Shown here one piece after another: positions 52,344 through 61,297 of a stretch of 64,000 nucleotides of DNA. Origin of the DNA: Paracoccaceae bacterium. Its GTDB lineage: Bacteria; Pseudomonadota; Alphaproteobacteria; Rhodobacterales; Rhodobacteraceae. Position numbers and translations under genes: made by a program. The notes below the pieces were generated by a model. The model saw nothing but the letters and a program-made list of their open reading frames with translations, was not told the origin of the DNA and ran no database searches. Location: the NCBI GenBank assembly GCA_021648025.1, contig JAKITO010000012.1:1-64000 (forward strand), given 5' to 3'. Numbering within the stretch: the first letter of the stretch is position 1; each line of letters starts with the position of its first letter.

Positions 52344-53089
52344 TACTCTCTCTTTTCAATGACATCCAAAACCGACGTTTTGATCATCGCCAGACAGGGT
52401 TGATCCGAAAATCGGTGATCTGCACCTTTGACCAGCGTCAGGCGTATGTCGGCACCCGTCGCATGATCCAACAGACGCAGCGCGGTCTCGGTCGACACGG
52501 CCTTATCTGCCGTTCCCTGAAGCATGACCACCGGAAACGGTAACTCAAGCGGGGCGCGCAGAACCAACTGCTGCCGCCCATCTTCGATCAGCCGTTTGGT
52601 GATGATATATGGGTCCATATAATCCGACGGCAGTTCAATCTGCCCGTCCTGTTCCAGCGCCAGCTTTTGCGCCTCAGAGAACCCGGCCCAATAGCCATCT
52701 TCGGTGAAATCCGGGGCCGCCGCAATTGTGACCATCCCGGAAATCCGCTCGGGCATCGCGCGCGCCAGTAACAAAGCCTGCCAGCCGCCCATGGATGATC
52801 CGACCGCCACCACCGGGCCGCTTGTCAGGGCACGAACGACGGCAATCGTATCTTCGGCCCAATCACCGATACACCCCTCTTCAAAGGTGCCGCTGCTTTG
52901 ACCATGACCGGAGTAGTCGAACCGCAAAAAGGCGCGCCCCTGCGCCCGCGCCCAATCTTCAAGAAACAGCGCCTTGGTGCCCTCCATATCCGATTTCAGC
53001 CCCCCCAGAAAGACGATGCACGGCCCCTGCCCATCCGTTCGGCAATAGGCGATCCGCCGTCCCTGGTCGGTATCAAGATATTGCAGCAC
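52343..53089 (-). CDS. Alpha/beta-hydrolase (ABHD10-like serine hydrolase)
   Basis: 248 residues from a GTG at 53089. AGGAGG lies about 7 nt upstream, so I prefer this start to the ATG at 53161. Motifs: IVFLGGLKSDMEGTKALFLEDWA (~30-52), FLRFDYSGHGQSSG, nucleophile in VVAVGSSMGGWQALLLA (~100) and base in LVKGADHRFSD (~225). The pattern resembles mitochondrial ABHD10 and its bacterial relatives, which remove acyl groups from thioesters or glucuronides. It heads a run of four genes that overlap by 1-4 nt. Confidence 0.85.
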   Translation of the reverse strand: MLQYLDTDQGRRIAYCRTDGQGPCIVFLGGLKSDMEGTKALFLEDWARAQGRAFLRFDYSGHGQSSGTFEEGCIGDWAEDTIAVVRALTSGPVVAVGSSMGGWQALLLARAMPERISGMVTIAAAPDFTEDGYWAGFSEAQKLALEQDGQIELPSDYMDPYIITKRLIEDGRQQLVLRAPLELPFPVVMLQGTADKAVSTETALRLLDHATGADIRLTLVKGADHRFSDQPCLAMIKTSVLDVIEKRE

Positions 53090-53292
53090 CCAAAGCCTCC
53101 TATGGTTCCGGTCAGAATTTTGATCAGACGCAAATCCAACCCAATTGAATTCATTCATCAACCCGAAGGCATTTGCAAATGCAAACGCCGTCTTGGGCCG
53201 ACTGGTGGATGCCGGTTTGCCGATTTGACCGGATGCGCTCTGACATACAACCGGTTGAAAGGGGGGTGTGATATCCTTCGGGCGGCGATCTG

Positions 53293-54405
53293 TCAGGGCG
53301 TCAGAATATGCAGCACCGGAACCCCGTCCAGCATGTTGAGCAAAGTCGGTGCGCGGGACGGTTTGTTGAAATTATTCTGCTTCAGGCTCTTGCCGATCAA
53401 TTGAACCACTTCGGGTGATCCGGCAAACTTTGAATGAGCACCAGAGGTTGAATTGCCGACCTCGCTCAGGTCGATGACGGTGACCCCCATCGCGGCCAGT
53501 TCCGCGTCATTGGCGGACCCGGCCCGTTCGACCCCGCCGGAAATGCGTCGGGAAAAACCCAGCACCCTGTCGTCATGCGACACAAACACAAAGATGTTGC
53601 GTTTGTGCTTTGGGAATATGCCAATCTGCGTCCGAAACAGATCGATATCAATATCCGGTGCCGCCAGCATGACATTGTCAAGCAGCGAGGAGTTTTTGTT
53701 GTACTTGCCGGCCAGTTCTGCCTGAACCATTGCCTCCATCGCCAGGAGTGCCCCCATTGAATGGGCAAACAGGTTGTAACTTTTGGCATCGGTGCGCCGG
53801 AGAATCGCGGCGGCCTCCAACAGCCTGGGCCGGGCGATCAGCGCGCTGTTCAAATCATAGATATACCGGCTTACCCGGGCGGCGGATGCCCACGAGAACA
53901 GCACCGGAATACCCGAAAAACCGGTATCCTCGGAAAATTGCGCGATCCGCAACAGCGAATCGCTGACCGTATTGTTGTAGCCGTGCAGGAAAAACAGGAT
54001 TTCGCGGTCCTTTGGCGGTAGTTTGGCCAATTCCCGGTTGATATGCGAAATGAATACGCTGTCCGAGTTGAAAACCACAGGATCGACAATCGCGAATTCG
54101 GTATTGGGGTCGGGCGGCAGCTTTTTGGGGCGCTCCAGTTCGCCGGAAACATGATTTGGCGGGATCGACACCGTAACCAAGGCAAACCCCAGGTTTGGCG
54201 CACGCTGGCCGGAATAAAACACCCCGGCCACCTCGGATGCCTCGCGGGTGGTGATAAGGAATACCTTGCGCAAGTTCGCGGAATTGACTGACACCACCGG
54301 GATCCGGGCATTGTCGATCCCCACCAGTTCAGGCGGGCGCGAGCAACTGGACAAAAGCCCAAAGAGCGCGGCAATGACAAGAAACCGTGAGAAACCAAAA
54401 GGCAT
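53293..54405 (-). CDS. DUF900-type alpha/beta-hydrolase lipoprotein
   Basis: The 370-residue protein begins with a lipoprotein signal (FLVIAALFGLLSSC), lipidation expected at Cys21. The DUF900 core shows ILFFLHGYNNTVSDSLLR (~135), VLFSWASAARVSRYIYD and the nucleophile in YNLFAHSMGALLAMEAM (~215); LAAPDIDIDLFR follows. The window has a cytoplasmic DUF900 protein at 11402 as well. A periplasmic esterase or lipase role is plausible. It lies upstream of the four-gene hydrolase run across a 203-bp gap in which I see no gene. Confidence 0.85.
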   Translation of the reverse strand: MPFGFSRFLVIAALFGLLSSCSRPPELVGIDNARIPVVSVNSANLRKVFLITTREASEVAGVFYSGQRAPNLGFALVTVSIPPNHVSGELERPKKLPPDPNTEFAIVDPVVFNSDSVFISHINRELAKLPPKDREILFFLHGYNNTVSDSLLRIAQFSEDTGFSGIPVLFSWASAARVSRYIYDLNSALIARPRLLEAAAILRRTDAKSYNLFAHSMGALLAMEAMVQAELAGKYNKNSSLLDNVMLAAPDIDIDLFRTQIGIFPKHKRNIFVFVSHDDRVLGFSRRISGGVERAGSANDAELAAMGVTVIDLSEVGNSTSGAHSKFAGSPEVVQLIGKSLKQNNFNKPSRAPTLLNMLDGVPVLHILTP

Positions 54406-54485
54406 GGTGGCTAACTGTTTATGATGAACAACAGCGCACTTCTAAAGGTCGGACGGGCACAAGTCTACCTGCTTGACTGGTCCGC

Positions 54486-54512
54486 TGCGCGGCCCCCCCC
54501 CCGGGGGGCGCT
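54486..54512. other. C10G6 tract upstream of thrS
   Basis: Ten C followed directly by six G (54493-54508), flanked by GCGC on both sides, can form a very stable hairpin or slip in length. It lies ~130 bp before the thrS ATG, possibly in its leader. Its function is unknown and its length may be a sequencing uncertainty. Confidence 0.4.
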
Positions 54513-54634
54513 CCAGATTTGCCTTTTGGCCCGCACCTTTGCTTGACTTGCGTCACGTCGCGGCCCAAAAGACAGGAACATTCAACCCGCAACCGGGCGT
54601 TCAGTGGGCGCCAAACCGACGAGGAGCGCCTTTG

Positions 54635-56581
54635 ATGGCTCAAATCTCTCTTACCTTTCCCGATGGCAATGCCCGCACCTATGACGCAGGGGTCACCCCG
54701 GCGCAGGTCGCCGCCGATATTTCGAATTCACTGGCCAAAAAGGCCATCAGCGCCACGGTGAACGGCGCGCATTGGGATCTGCAATGGCCGATTGACGCGA
54801 ATGCGTCCATCGCCCTGCACACCATGAAAGACGAAGAACAGGCCAACGAACTGGTGCGCCATGATCTGGCCCATATCATGGCCCGCGCGGTGCAGGAACT
54901 TTGGCCTGATACCCAGGTCACCATCGGGCCGGTGATCGCGCACGGCTGGTATTACGATTTTGACCGCAAGGAACCGTTCACCCCGCAAGACCTTGGCCTC
55001 ATCGAGAAAAAGATGAAGGAAATCATCAACAAACGTGAACCTGTGCGCACAGAAATCTGGGACCGCGCCCGCGCGATCCAGCATTACCAGGACAGCGAAG
55101 AGCCGTATAAGGTCGAACTGATTGATGCCATTCCGGGTGATGAACCCTTGCGGATGTACTGGCACGGCGACTGGCAGGACCTGTGCCGTGGCCCGCATTT
55201 GCAGCACACCGGGCAGGTGCCCGGGGATAGTTTCAAACTGATGTCGATTGCCGGTGCCTATTGGCGCGGCGATTCAGACCGCGCCATGTTGCAGCGGATT
55301 TATGGCGTGGCGTTTACCAACAAGGAAAAGCTGAAAAAGCACCTGTTCATGCTGGAAGAGGCCGCCAAGCGCGATCACCGCAAACTTGGCCGCGAGATGA
55401 ACCTGTTCCACATGCAGGAAGAGGCCCCCGGTCAGGTATTCTGGCACCCTGATGGCTGGACCATCTATACCGAACTCCAGGACTACATGCGCCGCAAACA
55501 ACGTGCCGATGGTTACCGCGAAGTGAACACGCCTCAGGTGGTGGATCGCAAACTTTGGATCGCCTCGGGGCATTGGGACAAGTACCGCGAACATATGTTC
55601 ATCGTCGAGGTCGACGAGGAGCACGCACGTGAAAAGGCAGTTAACGCGCTGAAACCGATGAATTGCCCGTGTCATGTGCAGATATTCAACCAGGGTCTGA
55701 AATCTTATCGTGACCTGCCCTTGCGGTTGGCTGAATTCGGATCATGCAACCGCTATGAACCGTCGGGCGCTTTGCACGGGATCATGCGGGTGCGTGGGTT
55801 TACCCAGGACGACGCGCATATTTTCTGCACCGAAGATCAAATCGAAGCAGAATGCGCCAAGTTCATCGAATTTCTGGCAAGTGTCTACAAAGACCTTGGG
55901 TTCGAAAAGTTCGAAATCATGTTCGCCACCCGCCCCGAAAAACGGGTTGGCAGTGATGAAAGCTGGGATCAGGTTGAAAGCGCGCTGGAAAACGCGATTA
56001 AAGCGACCGGTTACGCCTATACGCTCGACCCCGGAGAAGGCGCGTTTTACGGGCCGAAACTGGATTTCAAACTGACCGACGCGATTGGCCGGGAATGGCA
56101 ATGTGGCACCTTTCAGGTCGACCCGAACCTGCCCGAACGCCTTGACGCCACCTATATCGGCGAAGATGGCATCAAACATCGCCCCTTCATGCTGCACCGC
56201 GCCTGCCTTGGTTCGTTTGAACGGTTTATCGGCATATTGATCGAAACCCACGCCGGGAAACTGCCATTCTGGCTGGCCCCGCGTCAGGTTGTCGTGGCCT
56301 CGATCACCTCGGACGCGGATGATTATGTGGCAGAAGTGGTGGCGCAATTGCAAGGCGCCGGCGTGCGCGCCGAGGCGGACACACGCAACGAAAAGATCAA
56401 TTACAAAGTGCGTGAACACTCGGTCGGCAAGGTGCCGGTGATCCTGGCCATAGGCGGGCGCGAGGTGGAAGACCGCACCGTGACCTTGCGCCGGTTGGGC
56501 GAAAAGCAAACCCGGGTACTTACGCTGGACGACGCAAGTGCCCAGCTTTCCTCAGATGCATGCCCACCTGATCTCAGATAG
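54635..56581 (+). CDS. thrS: Threonyl-tRNA synthetase
   Basis: 648 residues with all domains: TGS ([26 protein letters not shown]), the editing domain with [17 protein letters not shown] (HxxxH, ~77) and [16 protein letters not shown], the class II core with [32 protein letters not shown] (~347), [14 protein letters not shown], and the anticodon-binding C-terminus. ATG 54635 has GAGGAG 9 nt upstream; a 54-codon upstream extension of the open frame is rejected. No T-box or thr-operator-like leader was recognised. Confidence 0.97.
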   Translation: MAQISLTFPDGNARTYDAGVTPAQVAADISNSLAKKAISATVNGAHWDLQWPIDANASIALHTMKDEEQANELVRHDLAHIMARAVQELWPDTQVTIGPVIAHGWYYDFDRKEPFTPQDLGLIEKKMKEIINKREPVRTEIWDRARAIQHYQDSEEPYKVELIDAIPGDEPLRMYWHGDWQDLCRGPHLQHTGQVPGDSFKLMSIAGAYWRGDSDRAMLQRIYGVAFTNKEKLKKHLFMLEEAAKRDHRKLGREMNLFHMQEEAPGQVFWHPDGWTIYTELQDYMRRKQRADGYREVNTPQVVDRKLWIASGHWDKYREHMFIVEVDEEHAREKAVNALKPMNCPCHVQIFNQGLKSYRDLPLRLAEFGSCNRYEPSGALHGIMRVRGFTQDDAHIFCTEDQIEAECAKFIEFLASVYKDLGFEKFEIMFATRPEKRVGSDESWDQVESALENAIKATGYAYTLDPGEGAFYGPKLDFKLTDAIGREWQCGTFQVDPNLPERLDATYIGEDGIKHRPFMLHRACLGSFERFIGILIETHAGKLPFWLAPRQVVVASITSDADDYVAEVVAQLQGAGVRAEADTRNEKINYKVREHSVGKVPVILAIGGREVEDRTVTLRRLGEKQTRVLTLDDASAQLSSDACPPDLR

Positions 56582-56610
56582 CGTCATATGAACAACACGA
56601 AAGCAAACAC

Positions 56611-57087
56611 ATGCAGGCATTGACAAGCATCCTGAGTGGGCCACCAATCTGGGTCTGGCCATTGCTGGCACTGCTGCTGCTCATTGGCCTGCGGGCAACC
56701 CGAGACCGGCAAACATCGCTGATCCCGATATTTGCCCTGCCATTTCTCGGCATCGCCGGGCTGGCCAATCTGGGCATACTCCCCGATCCCGCTCTGGTCT
56801 GGCCAAGTTGGGGCCTCGCCTATTTATTGATGGTCCGTCCCGCGTTTATCTCGCAGCAAAAGCGCTGGTTGATCAGCCGGGAAGGAATGCGGGTGAATTT
56901 GCGCGGCGAATGGATGACGTTCGCCATGGTAATGACGATCTTTTGGGCCAATTTCGCGCTTGGCGCGATCGCGGCCGTCGCCCCTGGCATCTTGGCGCAA
57001 CCGGGTTTGCAAATTGGCGTTCCAGCCTTGCAAGGCGCCTGCGCCGGGTTCTTTCTTGGCCGCGTTCTTGGTATCCTGAGGGCCTGA
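56611..57087 (+). CDS. DUF6622-like four-helix membrane protein
   Basis: 158 residues with four or five hydrophobic segments (WVWPLLALLLLIGL, LIPIFALPFLGIAGLANLGIL, WGLAYLLMV, FAMVMTIFWANFALGAIAAVA, ALQGACAGFFLGRVLGIL). The N-terminal SILSGPPIWVWPLLALLLLIGLRATRDR resembles DUF6622 proteins. No function is known. It begins 30 bp after thrS on the same strand and may be co-transcribed. Confidence 0.7.
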   Translation: MQALTSILSGPPIWVWPLLALLLLIGLRATRDRQTSLIPIFALPFLGIAGLANLGILPDPALVWPSWGLAYLLMVRPAFISQQKRWLISREGMRVNLRGEWMTFAMVMTIFWANFALGAIAAVAPGILAQPGLQIGVPALQGACAGFFLGRVLGILRA

Positions 57088-57125
57088 TCCTTTGGCACCC
57101 CGGCAGCTGGGCCGAATTTCTGTCC

Positions 57126-57455
57126 CTAGCCCGCGCCGAGTGCGGCCTGGATGTCGGATGTCCAGCCCAGCCACATCTGTTCCTGGCCAGCAACCAAGTC
57201 GGTGATCAGGGGGCGTTTCATTAGGGCGGGATAGGCCTGTAACAGCTCAAGCTGCGGCAGATCCTGCTGTGCCCGCGACAATTCCCGCCAGGTGGTCGAG
57301 CGGGTGTTGACTAATTTCGTCCCAAACTGCGTCAACGCCCTGGCCAAGACATTGCCGGGAACCCCCTGCCCCCTTACATCGACAAATTCCACATCAGGCA
57401 AATATTTCAACGCCTTGCGGCAAGTATCGCAGTTTTTCAACCCATAGAGGATCAT
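57126..57455 (-). CDS. ArsC/Spx-family thioredoxin-fold protein
   Basis: 109 residues from the ATG at 57455 (MILYGLKNCDTCRKALKYL). The CDTC motif (9-12) and PLITDLVAGQEQMWLGW tail fit the arsenate reductase/Spx/MgsR family. True glutaredoxin-linked ArsC has a single Cys in this place plus a conserved Arg triad that I cannot confirm, so arsenate reduction is not assured. The gene is 26 kb from arsRM and converges on the DUF6622 gene. Confidence 0.8.
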   Translation of the reverse strand: MILYGLKNCDTCRKALKYLPDVEFVDVRGQGVPGNVLARALTQFGTKLVNTRSTTWRELSRAQQDLPQLELLQAYPALMKRPLITDLVAGQEQMWLGWTSDIQAALGAG

Positions 57456-57673
57456 CACCAATTCCTTGCCCCATCCGTTTCCGGCCACCCGCCCAAACCC
57501 GCGAAATCATCCGTAAACCTTGATTTTTCGCCCAATTCTGCGATCTTGACGCCAGGTAAGCTGCGGATCGCTTCCTGGCTTTGCCAAATTTTGTGCGCAG
57601 GTCACGATGATTTGCAGCACCGTTAATGGCCCCGTTTTCATTTGGGGTAAAGACAAGAAGGAGACGCGGGACC

Positions 57674-57880
57674 ATGCCAACAGGCACCGTGAAGTGGTTT
57701 AATACAACCAAAGGGTTCGGGTTCATCGCACCCGACGATGGCGGCAAGGATGTGTTTGTGCATATCTCGGCTGTCGAAGCCTCGGGGATGACCGGGCTGG
57801 CCGACAATCAGAAAGTATCGTTCGAGCTTCAGGACGGGCGAGACGGCCGACAAATGGCAGGCGAATTGACAGCGCTTTAG
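57674..57880 (+). CDS. Cold-shock domain protein (CspA family)
   Basis: A 68-residue single cold-shock domain. The RNA-binding motifs RNP1 (KGFGFIAPD, ~13-21) and RNP2 (VFVHIS, ~28-33) are present after TVKWFN. Such proteins bind single-stranded RNA/DNA and melt mRNA structure. AAGGAG lies about 14 nt before the ATG at 57674. It stands alone, divergent from the ArsC-like gene. Confidence 0.95.
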   Translation: MPTGTVKWFNTTKGFGFIAPDDGGKDVFVHISAVEASGMTGLADNQKVSFELQDGRDGRQMAGELTAL

Positions 57881-58040
57881 GCTGGCATCGCTTTAGGGTC
57901 TGGCCCCATTGATCCTGCACCTTTGGTTTGGCAGATTTTTCTCTGACAAGGCACATCTGCAAAAGAATAGTTGTTCTATTTCAATCGGATGTAACGCAAC
58001 TTAGGGGGAATTCAGACAAACCTCAAACCGAAGCACCCAA

Positions 58041-58056
58041 ACGAGCGACCGCTCGT
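58041..58056 (-). terminator. Probable terminator of the tRNA-Leu gene
   Basis: ACGAGC-GACC-GCTCGT is a 6-bp stem 52 bp past the tRNA 3' end; on the minus strand it is followed by TTTGGG. Other GC-rich hairpins (CGGCCGGTCAGGCCG) lie between. Confidence 0.5.
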
Positions 58057-58107
58057 CGGCCGGTCAGGCCGCCCCGTCGGAGGCGCCTCGCGCCGTGAGA
58101 CAAAGAA

Positions 58108-58194
58108 TGGTGCGGCCGAGAAGACTCGAACTTCCACGGGTATTACCCCACAGCGACCTCAACGCTGCGCGTCTACCAATTCCGCCACGGCCGC
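58108..58194 (-). tRNA. tRNA-Leu (anticodon GAG)
   Basis: The minus strand folds as a class II tRNA of 87 nt: acceptor GCGGCCG paired with CGGCCGC, a D-loop with TTGGTAGACGCG, anticodon stem AGCG/CGCT with loop TTGAGGT (anticodon GAG), a long variable arm (GTGGGGTAATACCCGT), T-arm with GTTCGAGTC, discriminator A and an encoded CCA. It decodes CUC and CUU. Confidence 0.97.
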
Positions 58195-58217
58195 ACTGCC
58201 ATAACTTGGTGGCTGGG

Positions 58218-58246
58218 CTATAGACGAGGGCGCCAGCCTTGTGAAG
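58218..58246 (-). promoter_or_regulatory. Promoter of the tRNA-Leu gene
   Basis: On the minus strand CTTCAC and CTATAG are spaced by exactly 17 bp and end ~24 bp before the tRNA. CTATAG as -10 is common in alphaproteobacterial stable-RNA promoters. Confidence 0.6.
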
Positions 58247-58416
58247 AGGTAAATGGCGTATTGGTGATACTGCCCGGATCCAATCCGCATGATATTCAAC
58301 TTACCCTATTCAAATCCGGGCCATTGGTTGGTTTGGCTGAAAATTGTCCTGCACCCCCGAACGGTACATGATATGCACACAATCTGAACCCCATCACATC
58401 CCTATCCCGAGGCCCC

Positions 58417-59292
58417 ATGACCCAAATCATCTCCGCTCTTTCCGATGTATCTTCCCGCTACAAGGCCCTGTTCGTTGACCTTTGGGGCTGCGTCCACAAC
58501 GGCATTGATGCCTTCCCCGAGGCGGTCGCGGCCTTGCAATCCTACCGCACCCAGGGTGGCATTGTTGTTATGCTGACCAACTCGCCCAAACCCCGCGCCG
58601 GGGTGGCCGCGCAACTGGCTGAATTCGGCGTGCCAGACGACGCCTGGGATACCATCGCCAGTTCCGGTGATTCCGCGCGGTCAGCGATGTTTCTGGGGGC
58701 CGTGGGCGACAAGGTCTGGTTCATGGGTGAAGAAGATCGTGACGCCGAATTCTTTGAACCGCTCAAAGTGATCGACGCGCCCCACACCATCACCCGCGTA
58801 CCGCTGGAACAGGCGACAGGCATCGTCTGTTGCGGCCCGTTTGATGTGGCGGCAGACCCGGATGTGAACCGGCCTCAGTTCCTATATGCCAAGCAGAAAG
58901 GTCTGAAATTGCTCTGCGCCAACCCCGACATTGTGGTTGACCGGGGCGAGACGCGGGTATGGTGTGCCGGGGCACTGGCCCGGCTTTACACCGAAATGGG
59001 CGGAGAGAGCCTGTATTTTGGCAAACCACATCCGCCGATCTATGATCTGGCGCGGCGTCGGCTGTCCGCCCTGGGGCACGATATTCCCGATCAGGCGATC
59101 CTGGCAATTGGCGACGGGGTGCAGACGGATGTGGCCGGGGCCATGGGCGAAGACATCGATTCGCTGTTTATCACCGGCGGTTTGGCGGCAGGCGAGACAG
59201 AAACCACGCACCACCCGGACCCAGAGGCGCTAGCGGCCTATTTGCAAAGGGAAAACATGGCATCCACATTTTCAATTGGTAAGCTGAGATAA
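58417..59292 (+). CDS. TIGR01459-family HAD hydrolase
   Basis: 291 residues. HAD motif I reads ALFVDLWGCVHNG (~18-30), with the nucleophile Asp but Trp in place of the general-acid Asp, a known mark of this HAD-IIA branch. Motif II is VMLTNSPKPR (~51), motif III FGKPHPPIYDLA (~205) and motif IV AIGDGVQTDVAGA (~235). It probably dephosphorylates a small metabolite by a modified mechanism. It is upstream of the MaoC gene across a 103-bp gap. Confidence 0.87.
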   Translation: MTQIISALSDVSSRYKALFVDLWGCVHNGIDAFPEAVAALQSYRTQGGIVVMLTNSPKPRAGVAAQLAEFGVPDDAWDTIASSGDSARSAMFLGAVGDKVWFMGEEDRDAEFFEPLKVIDAPHTITRVPLEQATGIVCCGPFDVAADPDVNRPQFLYAKQKGLKLLCANPDIVVDRGETRVWCAGALARLYTEMGGESLYFGKPHPPIYDLARRRLSALGHDIPDQAILAIGDGVQTDVAGAMGEDIDSLFITGGLAAGETETTHHPDPEALAAYLQRENMASTFSIGKLR

Positions 59293-59395
59293 CAAATAGG
59301 GGTTGATTTTCTGCGCGCGCAAAGTAATAAAGTTCCTCAATGCGGCCTGAAAACGAATAATTGTTACCCTGACGACAAGAAGCAACGAGGACACC

Positions 59396-59839
59396 ATGTT
59401 GGACAATCTGCCCCGCGGCACCATCTGCATCGAAGACATCGAAATGGGCATGACGCGCTATTTGCGCAAGGTTGTGACCGATGAAGACATTGAAATGTTC
59501 GCGCAGATCTCGACCGATCATAACCCGGTGCATCTGGACGATGCCTATGCCCGCGACACCATCTTTGAAGGGCGTATTGCCCATGGCATGTTGACGGCCG
59601 GTCTGATCTCGGCCGTTATCGGCGAACAGCTTCCGGGGCACGGAACCGTGTACCTTGGGCAGTCGCTGAAATTCCTTGCACCCGTGCGTCCGGGTGACAT
59701 GGTTTATGCCGAAGTGAAAGTTACCGATATCGACATGTCCCGCCGACGGGTGAAGATGGATTGCCACTGTGCGGTGGACGGCAAGAAGGTGCTGATCGGC
59801 GAGGCCACGGTTCTGGCCCCAAGCCGCAAGTTCGACTGA
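59396..59839 (+). CDS. MaoC-like (R)-specific enoyl-CoA hydratase
   Basis: 147 residues with the hydratase 2 motif FAQISTDHNPVHLDD (Asp/His catalytic pair, ~36-50) and FEGRIAHGMLTAGLISAV (~58-75), then YLGQSLKFLAPVRPGD. PhaJ-type members turn crotonyl-CoA-like enoyl-CoAs into (R)-3-hydroxyacyl-CoA, the monomer for PHA synthase. Given phaC in the same window, a PhaJ role is likely but not proved. GAGGA lies 6-10 nt before the ATG. Confidence 0.88.
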   Translation: MLDNLPRGTICIEDIEMGMTRYLRKVVTDEDIEMFAQISTDHNPVHLDDAYARDTIFEGRIAHGMLTAGLISAVIGEQLPGHGTVYLGQSLKFLAPVRPGDMVYAEVKVTDIDMSRRRVKMDCHCAVDGKKVLIGEATVLAPSRKFD

Positions 59840-59885
59840 ATGAAAGTGGGTTGAACATGTCACCTTTCACCGCTACGCACCAATC

Positions 59886-60830
59886 ATGCGGATCATCAGA
59901 GACTATCAATTTGTAGACTTACCGGATCGCGGCGCAAGTGCTGCAATCGGCAATTTCGACGGCGTGCACCTGGGACATCAATCGGTGATTGATCTGGCCC
60001 GAAACGTCGCCCGCAATACCACCCCCTGTGCACCTTTGGGTGTCATGACATTTGAACCGCATCCGCGCGAATACTTTGCCGCCGATACCCCACCCTTTCG
60101 GTTGATGAGCCGCGAGGCCCGGACCAGCAGGTTGGCCAAGCTTGGCGTTGAGCGGCTGTATGAATTGAACTTTAACACAGCTTTGGCCGGGCTGACCCCG
60201 GAACAGTTTGCCCGCAACGTTGTGTCGGATGGCCTGGGCCTTGCCCATGTGATTGTCGGCGCAGATTTCTGTTTTGGCAAAGGTCGCGCAGGTAAGGCTG
60301 CGGATCTGGTGCAGTTTGGCAAGGACATGGGTTTTGGCGTGACAATCGCCCCATTGCTGCAAGGCAGCGGTGCGACCGTTTCTTCCACCGCAATCCGGCA
60401 AGCGTTAAGCGATGGCCGCCCCGGTGATGCGGCCGCCATGCTGGGCCATTGGCACCGGATCGAAGGTCAGGTCATCGGCGGTGAACAACGTGGCCGCAAA
60501 TTGGGCTATCCCACCGCCAACATGTCGATCGACGGTCTGCACCCGCCTGCATTTGGCGTCTATGCCGTATTGGTGGACGTGCTGGACGGGCCGCATAAAG
60601 GCAGCTACCACGGTGCCGCCTCGATGGGCGTGCGCCCGATGTTCGGGGAAAACCGACCCAATCTGGAAACCTTCATTTTCGATTTCTCAGGCGATTTGTA
60701 TGACGCCACCCTGTCGGTTGGCCTGGTCGAACACCTGCGCCCCGAAGCCAAATTTGACGACCTTGACGCATTGATCACCCAGATGGACGCCGATTGCGCC
60801 CAAGCCCGGGACATTCTGGCCGGGCTATGA
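59886..60830 (+). CDS. ribF: Bifunctional riboflavin kinase / FAD synthetase
   Basis: RibF phosphorylates riboflavin to FMN and adenylates it to FAD. The 314-residue protein shows the nucleotidyltransferase motifs AAIGNFDGVHLGHQSVID (~19-36) and VSSTAIRQALSDGRPGDAA (~160), then the kinase module with GRKLGYPTANMSIDGLHPPAFGVYAV (~203-228) and ENRPNLETFIFDF. YcgN-like coding starts inside its stop (ATGA), followed directly by ltaE. Confidence 0.96.
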   Translation: MRIIRDYQFVDLPDRGASAAIGNFDGVHLGHQSVIDLARNVARNTTPCAPLGVMTFEPHPREYFAADTPPFRLMSREARTSRLAKLGVERLYELNFNTALAGLTPEQFARNVVSDGLGLAHVIVGADFCFGKGRAGKAADLVQFGKDMGFGVTIAPLLQGSGATVSSTAIRQALSDGRPGDAAAMLGHWHRIEGQVIGGEQRGRKLGYPTANMSIDGLHPPAFGVYAVLVDVLDGPHKGSYHGAASMGVRPMFGENRPNLETFIFDFSGDLYDATLSVGLVEHLRPEAKFDDLDALITQMDADCAQARDILAGL

Positions 60831-61297
60831 ACGATGAGATCGAACGCGGCGACCTGACGGATCGTTTCTGGCAACGCAAACCCTTGCAAAAACTGACCCA
60901 ACAGGAATGGGAAGCCTTGTGCGATGGCTGCGGCAAATGCTGCCTGAACAAACTGGAAGACGAAGACACCGGCCATGTCGCCCTGACCCGGGTTGCCTGC
61001 CGTCTGCTCGACGATCATTCCTGCGCCTGTGCCCATTACCAGAACCGGCATCAGTTCATTCCCGACTGTATCGTCATGCGCCCCGACAATCTGGCAGAAC
61101 ACGCCTATTGGATGCCGGCCACCTGCGCCTATCGTCTGGTCTGGGAGGGCAGGCCGCTTTATCCTTGGCATCCGCTGATCTCGGGCGACCCTGAATCAGT
61201 GCACAAGGCGGGTATATCAGTACGCGGCATCACAGTCAGCGAATTTGACACCCCCGAAGAAGACTGGGAAGATTTCATCATCGAGGAGCCTGTCTGA
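60827..61297 (+). CDS. YcgN/YkgJ-type Cys-cluster protein (UPF0260)
   Basis: 156 residues. CDGCGKCCLNKLED (~34-47) and later CRLLDDHSCACAHYQNR and DCIVMRP form the Cys set of the YcgN family, thought to bind zinc or an iron-sulfur cluster. W-x-P-L/YPWHPLISGDPESVHKAG is the C-terminal signature. The ATG at 60827 overlaps the ribF stop by 4 nt; the threonine aldolase ATG follows its stop without a gap. The function is unknown. Confidence 0.88.
   Translation: MNDEIERGDLTDRFWQRKPLQKLTQQEWEALCDGCGKCCLNKLEDEDTGHVALTRVACRLLDDHSCACAHYQNRHQFIPDCIVMRPDNLAEHAYWMPATCAYRLVWEGRPLYPWHPLISGDPESVHKAGISVRGITVSEFDTPEEDWEDFIIEEPV

Noticed and set aside
54473-54634. 54-codon N-terminal extension of thrS
   Set aside because: It reads through the C10G6 tract as Pro/Gly-rich sequence unlike the TGS domain start; ATG 54635 has a GAGGAG site.
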